This document shows positions 8,771 through 17,103 of a stretch of DNA of 64,000 nucleotides, in pieces (the stretch's first letter is position 1; the number at the start of each line of letters is the position of its first letter). A model generated the notes under the pieces. The model did not search any database, was not told the DNA's origin, and saw only the letters and a program-made list of their open reading frames with translations. Both the position numbers and the translations under genes were made by a program. The stretch spans positions 1 through 64,000 of the forward strand of contig SHYX01000015.1 of the NCBI GenBank assembly GCA_009692585.1, given 5' to 3'. This DNA comes from Myxococcales bacterium. Its GTDB lineage: Bacteria; Myxococcota; UBA796; SXON01.

Positions 8771-10138
8771 ATGACTCGCTGGATCTCCACTATCTGGCGC
8801 ATGCCGGACCTTCGCAGTCGCGTGCTGTTTACGCTCGGCATGCTGGCGGTATACCGCTTGGGCGCACATATTCCCGCGCCCGGGGTCAACCGCGAGGCCC
8901 TCGCCAAGATGATCGAGAAGAACAGCCAGTCGATGTTCGGGCTGTACGACATGTTCACGGGCGGCGCGCTCGGGAACTTCTCGGTGTTCGTACTCGGCAT
9001 CATGCCGTACATCACCGCCAGCATCATCGTCCAGATCTTGACCGTCGCCATCCCGACCCTGGAGCGAATCTCCAAGGAGGGGCAGCAGGGCCGGGGCCGA
9101 ATCACGCAGTACACCCGCTACGCGACGATTGGGATCGCCCTGGTGCAGGGGGTGCTGATGGTCGCGCTGCCGCTCGAATCACAGCAGCCGGTGGAGGGCA
9201 TGAGCATCGTCCTGGACCCGGGCTGGAATTTCCGGATCCTGACGGCCATCACGCTGACGGCGGGAAGCTGCTTCGTGATGTGGATCGGGGAGCAGATCAG
9301 CGAGCGCGGAGTCGGAAACGGCAGCTCGCTCATCATCACGGCGGGAATCCTGTCCCGACTGCCGGGCGCCGTGCAGAACAGCATTCTCAAGCTGCGTAAC
9401 GACGAAACGACGCTGCTTCAGCTCACGCTGCTGGGCTTCGGCATGGTGATCGTGATCGGGCTGATCGTGTGGATTGAGAAGGCACAGCGACGAATCCCGA
9501 TCCAGTATGCCAAGCGCATCGTCGGGCGCAAGGTGTACAACGGGGCGCAGTCCAGCCATCTTCCCCTGAAGATCAACACCGCTGGCGTCATTCCCCCCAT
9601 CTTCGCCTCCAGCGTACTGATGGCGCCTGCGACCATCCTCACCTTCACCCAAGGAACGGAGGGGGCCGCGGCTGACTTCGTGAGCGCGCTCACGGCAGCG
9701 CTACAGCCGGGGGCGTGGCTCTACAACTATGCCGAGGTTGGCCTCATCGTCTTCTTCGCGTACTTCTACACGGCGATGGTGTTCAATCCCGTGGATGTCG
9801 CGGACAATCTGAAGAAGCATGGCGGGTACATTCCGGGTATCCGGCCCGGTCGCCAGACCGCCGAATACATCGACCACATCCTCACGCGGCTGACTGGGGT
9901 GGGCGCGTTGTACATGGCTGGCATCTGCGTGCTGCCGATCATCCTGTCGAGCCAGTACGGCACGCCCTTCGCGTTCGGCGGCACAGGCCTGCTGATCGTG
10001 GTCAACGTGTCGCTCGACACCGTTGCGCAGATCGAGGCGCAGTTGCTTACCCAACACTACGACGGCATCAGCGGCCCCCAGGCGCCGGGCATGTCTGGCG
10101 GACGACGCCGGCTCTTGGCCGGCGCTGACCCCGTTTAG
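8771..10138 (+). CDS. secY: Protein translocase subunit SecY
   Basis: The 455-residue product is the channel subunit of SecYEG in the inner membrane. Ten hydrophobic helices can be traced. Typical segments are LGIMPYITASIIVQILT in TM2, ERGVGNGSSLIITAGIL near TM5, and NPVDVADNLKKHGGYIPGIR in a cytoplasmic loop. It has the usual spc position after L15. secG is also in this window, at 23784. Confidence 0.98.
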   Translation: MTRWISTIWRMPDLRSRVLFTLGMLAVYRLGAHIPAPGVNREALAKMIEKNSQSMFGLYDMFTGGALGNFSVFVLGIMPYITASIIVQILTVAIPTLERISKEGQQGRGRITQYTRYATIGIALVQGVLMVALPLESQQPVEGMSIVLDPGWNFRILTAITLTAGSCFVMWIGEQISERGVGNGSSLIITAGILSRLPGAVQNSILKLRNDETTLLQLTLLGFGMVIVIGLIVWIEKAQRRIPIQYAKRIVGRKVYNGAQSSHLPLKINTAGVIPPIFASSVLMAPATILTFTQGTEGAAADFVSALTAALQPGAWLYNYAEVGLIVFFAYFYTAMVFNPVDVADNLKKHGGYIPGIRPGRQTAEYIDHILTRLTGVGALYMAGICVLPIILSSQYGTPFAFGGTGLLIVVNVSLDTVAQIEAQLLTQHYDGISGPQAPGMSGGRRRLLAGADPV

Positions 10139-10147
10139 GAGGCTTCG

Positions 10148-10792
10148 ATGTTCGTGCTGCTGTTCGGACCGCCGGGGTCGGGCAAGGGCACCCAGGCCGT
10201 CGCCCTGGCGGCTCGGTTGTGCGTACCCCACGTCGCCACGGGGGACATCTTCCGGAGGCACCTTCGCGAGGGAACGGAACTCGGTCGGCGCGTTCGTGGC
10301 TACATGGACCGCGGGCAACTGGTACCTGACCTCGTCACCTGCGACCTCGTGGGCATCCGGCTCGCGGAGCCGGATGCAGCGGGCGGTGTACTGTTCGACG
10401 GGTTTCCGCGGTCGGTGCCGCAGCTCTATTGGCTGATCGGTCACCTCGGCGCCGGAGGTCGTACAGTGGCGGCGGTGCTGAACCTGCAAGTTCCGGATGA
10501 CGCGATCCTCACCCGAGTCACCGGGCGGCGCACGTGCACCAACTGCGGAGCGACCTACCACGTGTTCAGCGCGCCTCCCCGGGCCGACGGCAGCTGCGCG
10601 CGTTGCGGGGCGGCGGTGGTGCAGCGAAAGGACGATTCGGACGAGGTCGTCCGCGACCGGCTCGTCGCCTACAGCACACAGACCTATCCGTGCCTTTCGG
10701 AGCTGCGGGACCGTCTGCCGGTGCACGACATCTCCGGGGAAGGCGAAATCGGCGAAGTTCAACGGCGTATCTTCGCCGCGCTCGCCCTCTAG
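10148..10792 (+). CDS. adk: Adenylate kinase
   Basis: The 214-residue cytoplasmic enzyme catalyses ATP + AMP = 2 ADP. The P-loop is FGPPGSGKGTQ at residues 7-17. The AMP-binding segment includes ATGDIFRRHL, and FDGFPRSVPQ follows. The LID domain carries a zinc-ribbon arrangement (CTNCG and CARCG), as in the structural-zinc type. Downstream map completes the common secY-adk-map order. Confidence 0.97.
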   Translation: MFVLLFGPPGSGKGTQAVALAARLCVPHVATGDIFRRHLREGTELGRRVRGYMDRGQLVPDLVTCDLVGIRLAEPDAAGGVLFDGFPRSVPQLYWLIGHLGAGGRTVAAVLNLQVPDDAILTRVTGRRTCTNCGATYHVFSAPPRADGSCARCGAAVVQRKDDSDEVVRDRLVAYSTQTYPCLSELRDRLPVHDISGEGEIGEVQRRIFAALAL

Positions 10793-10798
10793 CACGTC

Positions 10799-11560
10799 GT
10801 GATCCCGCTCAAGGAGCCCTGGGAGCTGACCGTCATGCGCAGCGCTGGCGGTCGGCTGGCCGAGGTGGTGGCGAAGCTGCGCGAAATCGTGGCGGTTGAC
10901 ATGACGACCCTCGAGTTGGATCGGCTGACCGAGGAGGCGATCCTCTCGCGCGGGGCAAAACCAGCCTTTAAAGGATATAAAGTCGGAAAGGCCGTGTTCC
11001 CCGCGAGCCTGTGTGTATCGGTCAACGAACAGGTGGTCCATGGGATCCCGTCCAAGCGGAGGCTGAAGTCGGGCGACGTGGTGTCGTTGGACTTCGGACT
11101 GGTCTATGGGGGGTACTTCGCCGACACCGCGTTCACGGTGGTCCTGGGCGCCGGAGACGCCGACGCGACTCGCCTGGTGGCGGCAACAGAGGAGGCCCTT
11201 AGGCTGGGCATCGCGCAGGCCCGGGTCGGTGCTCGAATCGGCGATATCGGGCACGCGATCGAAACTGCCGTCCGGCCGCAGGGGATGGGAGTCGTGACCC
11301 AGATGGTCGGTCACGGCATCGGGCGCAAGCTCCATGAACCGCCGAGCGTGCCCAACTACGGCAAGCGGGGAACGGGTGACCTGCTCAAGCCGGGGATGGT
11401 GCTCGCGATCGAACCGATGATCACTCTGGGCACGGACGAGACGAAAATCCTCTCCGATCAGTGGACAGTAGTGACATCGGACAATAGTCGCTCGGCCCAC
11501 TTCGAACATACCGTGGCGATCACTCCAGCCGGACCGGAAATCCTGACCCGACTGGATTGA
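10799..11560 (+). CDS. map: Methionine aminopeptidase type I
   Basis: The 253-residue enzyme removes N-terminal methionine from nascent proteins. Metal ligands are visible as the two aspartates in SLDFGLVYGGYFADTAF, the histidine in MVGHGIGRKLHEPPSVPNYG, and the glutamates in VLAIEPMI and FEHTVAI. The start is GTG (IPLKEPWEL follows), 6 bases after adk. infA, usually next, is not here. Confidence 0.96.
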   Translation: MIPLKEPWELTVMRSAGGRLAEVVAKLREIVAVDMTTLELDRLTEEAILSRGAKPAFKGYKVGKAVFPASLCVSVNEQVVHGIPSKRRLKSGDVVSLDFGLVYGGYFADTAFTVVLGAGDADATRLVAATEEALRLGIAQARVGARIGDIGHAIETAVRPQGMGVVTQMVGHGIGRKLHEPPSVPNYGKRGTGDLLKPGMVLAIEPMITLGTDETKILSDQWTVVTSDNSRSAHFEHTVAITPAGPEILTRLD

Positions 11561-11584
11561 AAACAAGCGAATACCGAAGATAAA
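11557..11584 (+). promoter_or_regulatory. Candidate promoter for the rpmJ-rpsM-rpsK-rpoA-rplQ segment
   Basis: TTGAAA (11557-11562) and GATAAA (11579-11584) are separated by 16 bases in an unusually AT-rich patch at the end of map. This resembles a sigma-70 promoter (5/6 and 4/6 matches) and would give the alpha-operon genes their own transcript. A hairpin CCGGCG-AAT-CGCCGG (11618-11632) then lies directly before the GAGGAG ribosome site of rpmJ. Confidence 0.4.
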
Positions 11585-11644
11585 CGTGGCGAAAGCCGCA
11601 TCGTTCCATCCGTTGAACCGGCGAATCGCCGGCGAGGAGATCAC

Positions 11645-11758
11645 ATGAAGGTAAAGGCCTCAGTCAAGGTCATTTGCGACAAGTGCCGCGTCATCAAGCG
11701 GCGCGGGGTCGTGCGCGTCATCTGCGAGACGCCCAAGCACAAGCAGCGTCAGGGCTAG
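11645..11758 (+). CDS. rpmJ: 50S ribosomal protein L36, zinc-binding type (bL36)
   Basis: This 37-residue gene reads [20 protein letters not shown], then [17 protein letters not shown]. The Cys-x2-Cys ... Cys-x4-His set is the zinc-binding (C+) form of L36. GAGGAG lies 7 bases upstream. It sits between map and rpsM as in many alpha operons. Confidence 0.97.
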   Translation: MKVKASVKVICDKCRVIKRRGVVRVICETPKHKQRQG

Positions 11759-11767
11759 GAGTACATC

Positions 11768-12145
11768 ATGGCACGCATCGAAGGCGTCGATCTCCCGCGC
11801 AACAAGCGCGTCGACATCGCACTCAGCTACATCTACGGCATCGGCCGCGCGACGGCCACGGCCATCCTCATCAAGGCGCAGGTGGAAGGCGCCACGCGCA
11901 CCCAGGACCTGTCCGAGGTCGAAATCGCTCGAATTCGCGAAATCGTCCAGCGCGAACATCGCGTGGAAGGCGAGCTCCGCAAGGAGGTCGCTATGAACAT
12001 CAAGCGCCTCATCGACCTGGGCACCTATCGGGGCTCACGGCACAAGAGGGGCCTCCCCGCGCGTGGCCAGCGCACTCACACCAACGCGCGTACCCGTAAG
12101 GGCCCACGTCGCACCATCGCCGGCAAGAAGGTCGCGGCCAAGTAG
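11768..12145 (+). CDS. rpsM: 30S ribosomal protein S13 (uS13)
   Basis: The 125-residue product is a 30S head protein that contacts the 50S subunit and P-site t[23 protein letters not shown] and [20 protein letters not shown] are signatures. It is preceded by AGGAG and lies 9 bases after rpmJ. Confidence 0.98.
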   Translation: MARIEGVDLPRNKRVDIALSYIYGIGRATATAILIKAQVEGATRTQDLSEVEIARIREIVQREHRVEGELRKEVAMNIKRLIDLGTYRGSRHKRGLPARGQRTHTNARTRKGPRRTIAGKKVAAK

Positions 12146-12157
12146 GAGGACGGTACG

Positions 12158-12550
12158 ATGAGCAAGCAAGAATCAGGCAAGAAGGTCAAGCGCGTCAAGA
12201 AGAACGTGCCCGTCGGCATGGTGCACATCCAGAGCACCTTCAACAACACCATCGTGACGATCACCGACATGGTGGGCAACACGGTGGCGTGGTCGAGCGC
12301 CGGGGTCAAGGGCTTCAAGGGTTCTCGGAAGAGCACGCCCTTCGCCGCGCAGCTCGTGGCCGAAGACGCCACGCGCAAGGCGATGGAAAACGGAATGAAG
12401 ACCGCGGGCGTCGTCATTCGGGGTCCCGGCTCCGGTCGTGAGTCCGCGCTTCGGGCCATCGCGGCCACGGGCCTCCGGGTCACCTCCATCGTCGATCAGA
12501 CCGCCATTCCCCACAACGGATGCCGCCCTCCAAAGCGTCGCCGCGTGTGA
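12158..12550 (+). CDS. rpsK: 30S ribosomal protein S11 (uS11)
   Basis: The 130-residue product is a 30S platform protein. [19 protein letters not shown] and the C-terminal [20 protein letters not shown] are diagnostic. rpsD normally follows; here the next gene is rpoA after a 140-base gap. Confidence 0.98.
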   Translation: MSKQESGKKVKRVKKNVPVGMVHIQSTFNNTIVTITDMVGNTVAWSSAGVKGFKGSRKSTPFAAQLVAEDATRKAMENGMKTAGVVIRGPGSGRESALRAIAATGLRVTSIVDQTAIPHNGCRPPKRRRV

Positions 12551-12598
12551 TTCCCTCGGTGTCCCGTTCTGGGACGCCGTGAACCCGCCTGGCCAGCA

Positions 12599-12622
12599 CC
12601 GCTCGTCCTTCGGATCGAGCGG
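12599..12622 (+). promoter_or_regulatory. Hairpin in the rpoA leader
   Basis: Arms CCGCTCG and CGAGCGG, extended by TCC/GGA with one bulged T, form a stem of about 10 bp around a 3-base loop. It sits in the 140-base interval where rpsD is usually found. No T-run follows. It may replace the S4-based control point or simply stabilise the message. Confidence 0.35.
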
Positions 12623-12690
12623 GACGTCCATGGCAAGCGATGAGCCGGCTCGGCCAGCCGCGCAAGAAGCTTGCTTCGGAGATTGAGAAT

Positions 12691-13698
12691 ATGAGCAACG
12701 AATACGTCGTCAGCAACTGGCGCGCCCTGACCCGTCCCCGCCGCATCGAGCGCGACGGCCGGTCCAACGGCACCTACGGCAAGTTCACCGTGCGACCCCT
12801 CGAGCGGGGTTTCGGGATCACGCTGGGAAATTCCCTGCGCCGCGTCCTGCTGTCCAGCCTACAGGGTGCTGCAGTCACCAACGTGAAGATCGAGGGCGTC
12901 CTCCACGAGTTCTCGTCGATCCCGGGCGTCATCGAAGACGTGACCGACATCATCCTGAACATCAAGGGCATCCTCATCAAGACCGACCGGATGGAGCCCA
13001 TCCGCGCGGTGATCGACATCGAGGGCGCCGCCGGGGAGATTCGGGTCGTTCGCGCCGGCGATATCCGGTTCGACGCCGCCGCCGAGGTGCTCAACCCCGA
13101 CCATGCGCTGTGCACGATCACCGGTTCGGGCCGCTTTCACGCTGAAATGACCGTCGCGATGGGCAAAGGGTACGTCCCCGCGGTTCGCGGCGCGAACGCC
13201 GATCTTCCGATCGGGACCGTCCCCGTCGACGCCCTCCACATGCCGGTTCGGCGGGTGAAGTTCACGGTGACCAACGCCCGCGTTGGGCAGCGCACCGACT
13301 TCGACAAGCTCACCCTCGAGGTGTGGACCAACGGAGCGGTGACGCCGGAGGACGCGGTGGCGTTCGCCGCCAAGGTGCTCAAGGAACAACTTCAGGTCTT
13401 CATCAACTTCACCGAGGAAGATGAGCCCCTGTCGGGCGACGAGCCCAAGGCCCAGGAGAGCTTCAACGAGGCCCTCTTCAAGCGGGTGGATGAGCTCGAC
13501 TTGTCGGTTCGGTCGGCGAATTGCCTGCAGAACGCCGGCATCGAGTACATCTGGCAGTTGGTAGAGCGCTCCGAGGCGGAGATGCTCAAGACCAAGAACT
13601 TCGGTCGCAAGTCGCTCAACGAGATCAAGGAGCTCCTCTCGGAGCTTGGCCTCTCGTTGGGTATGAAGCTCAACAACTTCCCGAAGAGCCGCGCCTAG
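12691..13698 (+). CDS. rpoA: DNA-directed RNA polymerase subunit alpha
   Basis: The 335-residue product has the N-terminal dimerisation domain ([20 protein letters not shown]) and the C-terminal promoter-contact domain ([20 protein letters not shown] and [14 protein letters not shown]). The ATG at 12691 has GGAG 9 bases upstream. A longer frame from 12640 would add 17 residues without a good ribosome site. It lies between rpsK and rplQ as usual, but without rpsD. Confidence 0.97.
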   Translation: MSNEYVVSNWRALTRPRRIERDGRSNGTYGKFTVRPLERGFGITLGNSLRRVLLSSLQGAAVTNVKIEGVLHEFSSIPGVIEDVTDIILNIKGILIKTDRMEPIRAVIDIEGAAGEIRVVRAGDIRFDAAAEVLNPDHALCTITGSGRFHAEMTVAMGKGYVPAVRGANADLPIGTVPVDALHMPVRRVKFTVTNARVGQRTDFDKLTLEVWTNGAVTPEDAVAFAAKVLKEQLQVFINFTEEDEPLSGDEPKAQESFNEALFKRVDELDLSVRSANCLQNAGIEYIWQLVERSEAEMLKTKNFGRKSLNEIKELLSELGLSLGMKLNNFPKSRA

Positions 13699-13720
13699 TC
13701 GCGGACGGAAGGAGTCCCCC

Positions 13721-14158
13721 ATGCGTCATCTCAGCTCCGGCCGCAGCTTCGGCATCGCGTCCGACCACCGCAAGGCCCTGTTCAACAACATGGTCACGTC
13801 GCTGATGCTTCACGGTCGTATCCAGACGACCGAAGCCAAGGCGAAGGAGCTTTGCAAGCTCGCGGATCGGGTGATCACCTTCTCCAAGAAGGTGCCTCAC
13901 GCCGATCTGGCGCGCCTGGAAGGCGAAGAGCTTCGCGTAGCCAAGGCCCGTCGCGTCCACGCCATCCGGTTGGCCCGGCAGCACATCACCAACCGTGACC
14001 TGCTGGAGGTCATCTTCAGTGAGTACAGCGACCGGTACGCGGCCCGGCCCGGTGGCTACACGCGCATCGTCAAGCTTGGCCGTCGTGTTGGTGACAACGC
14101 ACCGATGGCCCTGGTCGAACTGGTGACCGAGCCCTACCCGGCGGCGGCGGCGGAGTAG
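13721..14158 (+). CDS. rplQ: 50S ribosomal protein L17 (bL17)
   Basis: The 145-residue product closes the alpha operon. MRHLSSGRSFGIASDHRKAL at the start and GGYTRIVKLGRRVGDNAPMA are characteristic. The C-terminus is alanine-rich (PYPAAAAE). The gene converges on a minus-strand lipoprotein gene; only 13 bases separate the two stop codons' ends. Confidence 0.98.
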   Translation: MRHLSSGRSFGIASDHRKALFNNMVTSLMLHGRIQTTEAKAKELCKLADRVITFSKKVPHADLARLEGEELRVAKARRVHAIRLARQHITNRDLLEVIFSEYSDRYAARPGGYTRIVKLGRRVGDNAPMALVELVTEPYPAAAAE

Positions 14159-14175
14159 CGCGGACGCGCGGCTAC
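14155..14175. terminator. Hairpin shared by two convergent gene ends
   Basis: Arms GTAGC/GCTAC plus GCG/CGC (one bulged G) around a GACG loop form a stem. It contains the TAG of rplQ on one strand and the TAG of the convergent lipoprotein gene on the other. There is no T-run on either side, so intrinsic termination is uncertain. Confidence 0.35.
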
Positions 14176-16022
14176 TCGTGAAGGAAGGTGCTGACCTTCC
14201 CCGGCGACTCCGCGGAGCGTACCATCACGTCGTCGCGGCCGTCCGCGTCGATGTCCTGGGCCCAGGCGATGTCGCCAAATCGGTTGCCCCGGTCGAGATC
14301 GAAGAAGTTGGGGACGGTCTCGGACGGCACCACGTCGCCGCCGCCGCGCAACAGCGCCAGATCCAGGAAGTACACCAGGCCGGCACCGGGCAGGCCGACG
14401 ATCAGGTCGTCGTCGCCGTCGTCGTCCAGGTCCCCCAGGGAGTTCGGGCGCAGGCCGGCGCCGTCAACTCCGCCGGAGACGGTGACCATCGCCACGGCGG
14501 CCCAATCCGCCGTGAACGCGGACCCATCGACAATCCAGACGCGGCCGTCTCCGTTGGCGTTGGCGTTGGCGGCGCTGTCGGTGATCATCGCCTCGTCGTA
14601 GCCGTTGCCGTCGACGTCAGGGAGCGTCGAAAACAGCAGGCCGTAGGTGTAGGCGCCGTAGTCCTGTAGGTCGAGAATGCTCGCGACGCCGCCGGAGCGC
14701 CGCTGAGAGGACGAAAGCAGGCGGAGCGTGCTGGTGCCGAGTTCGTCCGCCATCCCGACGAGCACCTCGCCGAAGCCGTCGCCGTCGAGGTCGCCGAGCA
14801 ACGCGGTGTCGAGGCAAGTGTAGTCCTCCTCTGACGTGGCGCTGAAGTCCGCCGCGGAGAGCCCTTGGCTGCCGGACAGGCTGGTCCACGTCGAGACGAG
14901 CACGGCCCCGTTCCCGGCCCCGCAACCGACGACCAGGGAGCCTGACTCCGGTACCAACAACGCCGCCCCGGCGGCGTCGTGGTCCACGTTGGCGATCTCG
15001 GCTCCGGTGCTCAGGTCATCGAGTGCGTAGAACGCGACGTTTCCGCCCGTCGCCGAGCCGATCGCCAGCGTCGTCTCGCCGGTGATGTCGGTCAGGGACA
15101 TGGCGTAGCCGGTGTAGCCGAACCCCTCGATGACGGACAGCCCCTCGCTCTTCGGCGTGGTGATGCCGTTGGTCGAGGAGAGGATCCAGACCCGGCCGGC
15201 CGCATAGACCTCACCCTCGTCGTCGTAGCCTTCGGTACCCGGCGCGCTCACGGCGAAATCGCTTCGGCCGTCTGCGTCGAGATCGGGCAGAAAAACGATG
15301 CTGTGACCAAGGAGATCTTCGCCGGTGCCAGAGTCGGCCGAGGCGCGTGACGTCGAGACCGAAACCGAGATGTCGTCCACGACGTCATCGCAATCGTCGT
15401 CGTAATCGTTCCAGAGTTCGTCCATTCCGGTGTTGATCAGTTCGTTGAGGTCGTCGCAATCGCCGCCCGCATGGGCGACGGTCTCCTGCCCGTCGTGGTC
15501 CTGGTCCCAATCGTTGTCGCCAGCGCAGTCCGCGTCGGTACCGTCATACCAGACCTCGATCGCCGAGTCGTTGACATCCGCCGGGGTCAACCCAGCTTCA
15601 TTAGGGTATTCTTTCGACTCGTCGTCCCAGCAGTCGTGACTGATGTCGTACCCATCGCCGTCGCAGTCGTTGCCGCCCTCCCAGTCGTCGCAGTTGTTGT
15701 CGAGGAGGTCGTAGCAGATCTCGACGTGCCCGGGGTAGACGTTGGGATTGCTGTCGTCGCAGTCGTCGCCGTCCCCGCGTTCGCCGATGTGCCCGTCCCC
15801 GTCGACGTCGGTGACGTCGGCTCCGTCGCAGTCCTCGTCGACCCCGTTGTACGGCACCTCGTAGTGGCCCGGGTAGACATTGGCGTTGTCCGGCTCGCAA
15901 TCGGCGTCATCGGGTACGCCGTCCCCGTCGCGGTCGGCGGCGGTGGCTCCGCCGTTGCCGGAGTCGTCCGAGTTGTCGGAGTCTGGGGTGCCGCAGGCGA
16001 AGAGCAATAGAGAGAGGAGCAT
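14172..16022 (-). CDS. MopE-repeat and FG-GAP lipoprotein
   Basis: The 616-residue predicted lipoprotein begins MLLSLLLFAC, a very short signal peptide ending at the lipidated cysteine. Residues 25-215 carry acidic DxDxDG loops and DCDG motifs of the MopE metal-binding type (for example NGVDEDCDGAD and WYDGTDADCAGD). Residues 225-616 contain repeated FG-GAP/VCBS units such as LPDLDADGRSDFAVSAPG and LGDLDGDGFGEVLVGMA, which predict a beta-propeller. A surface-exposed calcium-binding protein is likely; no enzyme activity can be inferred. TACAAT lies 8 bases before the ATG, with no clear ribosome site. Confidence 0.88.
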   Translation of the reverse strand: MLLSLLLFACGTPDSDNSDDSGNGGATAADRDGDGVPDDADCEPDNANVYPGHYEVPYNGVDEDCDGADVTDVDGDGHIGERGDGDDCDDSNPNVYPGHVEICYDLLDNNCDDWEGGNDCDGDGYDISHDCWDDESKEYPNEAGLTPADVNDSAIEVWYDGTDADCAGDNDWDQDHDGQETVAHAGGDCDDLNELINTGMDELWNDYDDDCDDVVDDISVSVSTSRASADSGTGEDLLGHSIVFLPDLDADGRSDFAVSAPGTEGYDDEGEVYAAGRVWILSSTNGITTPKSEGLSVIEGFGYTGYAMSLTDITGETTLAIGSATGGNVAFYALDDLSTGAEIANVDHDAAGAALLVPESGSLVVGCGAGNGAVLVSTWTSLSGSQGLSAADFSATSEEDYTCLDTALLGDLDGDGFGEVLVGMADELGTSTLRLLSSSQRRSGGVASILDLQDYGAYTYGLLFSTLPDVDGNGYDEAMITDSAANANANGDGRVWIVDGSAFTADWAAVAMVTVSGGVDGAGLRPNSLGDLDDDGDDDLIVGLPGAGLVYFLDLALLRGGGDVVPSETVPNFFDLDRGNRFGDIAWAQDIDADGRDDVMVRSAESPGKVSTFLHE

Positions 16023-16030
16023 CGCGGGGG

Positions 16031-16036
16031 ATTGTA
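16031..16036 (-). promoter_or_regulatory. Candidate -10 element just before the lipoprotein ATG
   Basis: On the minus strand TACAAT (5/6 match to TATAAT) lies only 8 bases before the ATG at 16022. Transcription would start at or within a few bases of the start codon, giving an almost leaderless message. No good -35 is visible at 16-18 bases. Confidence 0.35.
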
Positions 16037-16067
16037 CCTCGGCCGTCGGCCTCGCGGCGGCGAATCC

Positions 16068-16118
16068 AAAAAAGGCAGAGCCGGCGCTGAGATCGGCCTC
16101 CCCTGCCTCTCTCAGCGC
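16068..16118 (-). terminator. Overlapping hairpins with a T6 tail between the small ORF and the lipoprotein gene
   Basis: Read on the minus strand, AGGCAG and CTGCCT can pair and are followed at once by TTTTTT (16073-16068), as in a rho-independent terminator. A competing 9-bp stem, GCGCTGAGA/TCTCAGCGC (16118-16110 with 16092-16084), encloses the first AGGCAG arm. The two folds exclude each other. This either ends the upstream transcript or attenuates transcription into the lipoprotein gene. Confidence 0.45.
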
Positions 16119-16136
16119 GCGGCCAGCCGGTCGCGA

Positions 16137-16301
16137 CTACGCAGCCGCTTCATGCGTCCGCGTCGTCGCTTGTCCGAGGATGTCGTTGATTGCCGCCGCG
16201 GTCGCCACACTCGCCAGCTCTTCGTCTCCGTACATCATGAGGAAGTGCTCATAGAAGTTGGAGATGAGTTCGCCGAGGTTCGTGTCGATCTTGGTGGTCA
16301 T
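16137..16301 (-). CDS. Small protein of unknown function
   Basis: The predicted 54-residue protein (MTTKIDTNLGELISNFYEHF onward) has helical character and an alanine-rich C-terminus. The ATG at 16301 has GGAG with 6-base spacing, which is better than a longer frame from 16394. I do not recognise the family. It lies downstream of comF in the same orientation and ahead of a terminator-like structure. Confidence 0.55.
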   Translation of the reverse strand: MTTKIDTNLGELISNFYEHFLMMYGDEELASVATAAAINDILGQATTRTHEAAA

Positions 16302-16429
16302 CGCCGTCTCCAGGACTCGGTTGAGTTCACTGCAACTTTCGTTCCAGCGCGCCCAGGTACTGCATCGGCCCGGATTGGCCGTCCTGTAGGACAATAGGCG
16401 CCAGGAGCGTCACGGTCGTTCGGACGTTG

Positions 16430-17071
16430 TCAAGAAAACCCGACCCTGACCCGCCGGAGAGGGCCAGCCGCAGCCAACACCAGGCACGACACCGACGTCG
16501 CCCCGGCCGCGATGAGCTCCGCGGCGGCCGCGTGCGCTGAGGCTCCGCTGGTCACCACGTCGTCGACGAGCAGGACGTGGCCGGCGACGGTGCCCACCGG
16601 GCTGAACAACGAGTCGCCGGCGTCGAGGCGTTCCTGGAAGCTCCGGCGCGCTTGCGCCCCACCCCATCGCCGGCGCAGGGCCCAGCGCATCGGCGCGCCC
16701 GTGGTCTCGACCACGACCTCGCCGAGCTGTTCGGGCAAGTGGAAGCCCCGCAATGCGATTCGCCAGGGCGTGGTCGGGATCGGCACAACCGCGTTCACCG
16801 CAGCCGGCAGGCCGTCGCGGAGGGCGTGCCGGAGCAGGCCGACCAAAAGGGCCGAGGCGCGCTGGTCGTGGTCGAACTTGGCTCGGCGCACCAGGGCTCC
16901 GATCGTGCCGGCGTAGGTGCCGATGGCCCAGGCGTTCGCGAAGAGGGTGTGCCGAGTCGCGAGCGGGTGCAGTGTGGCCTGCAACTCATCGCCGCACGCG
17001 TCGCAAAGACCGGCGTCGTCGAGGCCGCCCTGGCAAGCGATGCAGTCGCGGACAGCGATGAGATCGAGCAT
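16430..17071 (-). CDS. comF: ComF-family phosphoribosyltransferase
   Basis: The 213-residue product has an N-terminal zinc-ribbon pair (CIACQ and CDACG). The C-terminal phosphoribosyltransferase fold has the PRPP-binding motif VLLVDDVVTSGAS near residue 170. VVPIPTTPWRIALRGFHLPE matches the ComFC family segment. Homologues take part in DNA uptake or are linked to recombination; no other competence gene is present. It lies 32 bases downstream of rlmH, on the same strand. Confidence 0.88.
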   Translation of the reverse strand: MLDLIAVRDCIACQGGLDDAGLCDACGDELQATLHPLATRHTLFANAWAIGTYAGTIGALVRRAKFDHDQRASALLVGLLRHALRDGLPAAVNAVVPIPTTPWRIALRGFHLPEQLGEVVVETTGAPMRWALRRRWGGAQARRSFQERLDAGDSLFSPVGTVAGHVLLVDDVVTSGASAHAAAAELIAAGATSVSCLVLAAAGPLRRVRVGFS

Positions 17072-17103
17072 GGGCGGGTAAGCTTGGCACGACGGCTACG
17101 TCG

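Noticed and set aside
9701..11644. A 647-residue minus-strand open frame across secY, adk and map.
   Set aside because: It is antisense to three well-identified genes, with a composition (R, H, Q rich) typical of shadow frames.
16381..16392. The palindrome GTCCTGTAGGAC between comF and the small ORF as an operator.
   Set aside because: It is only 12 bases, lies downstream of comF and has no promoter elements nearby; such a palindrome can occur by chance.
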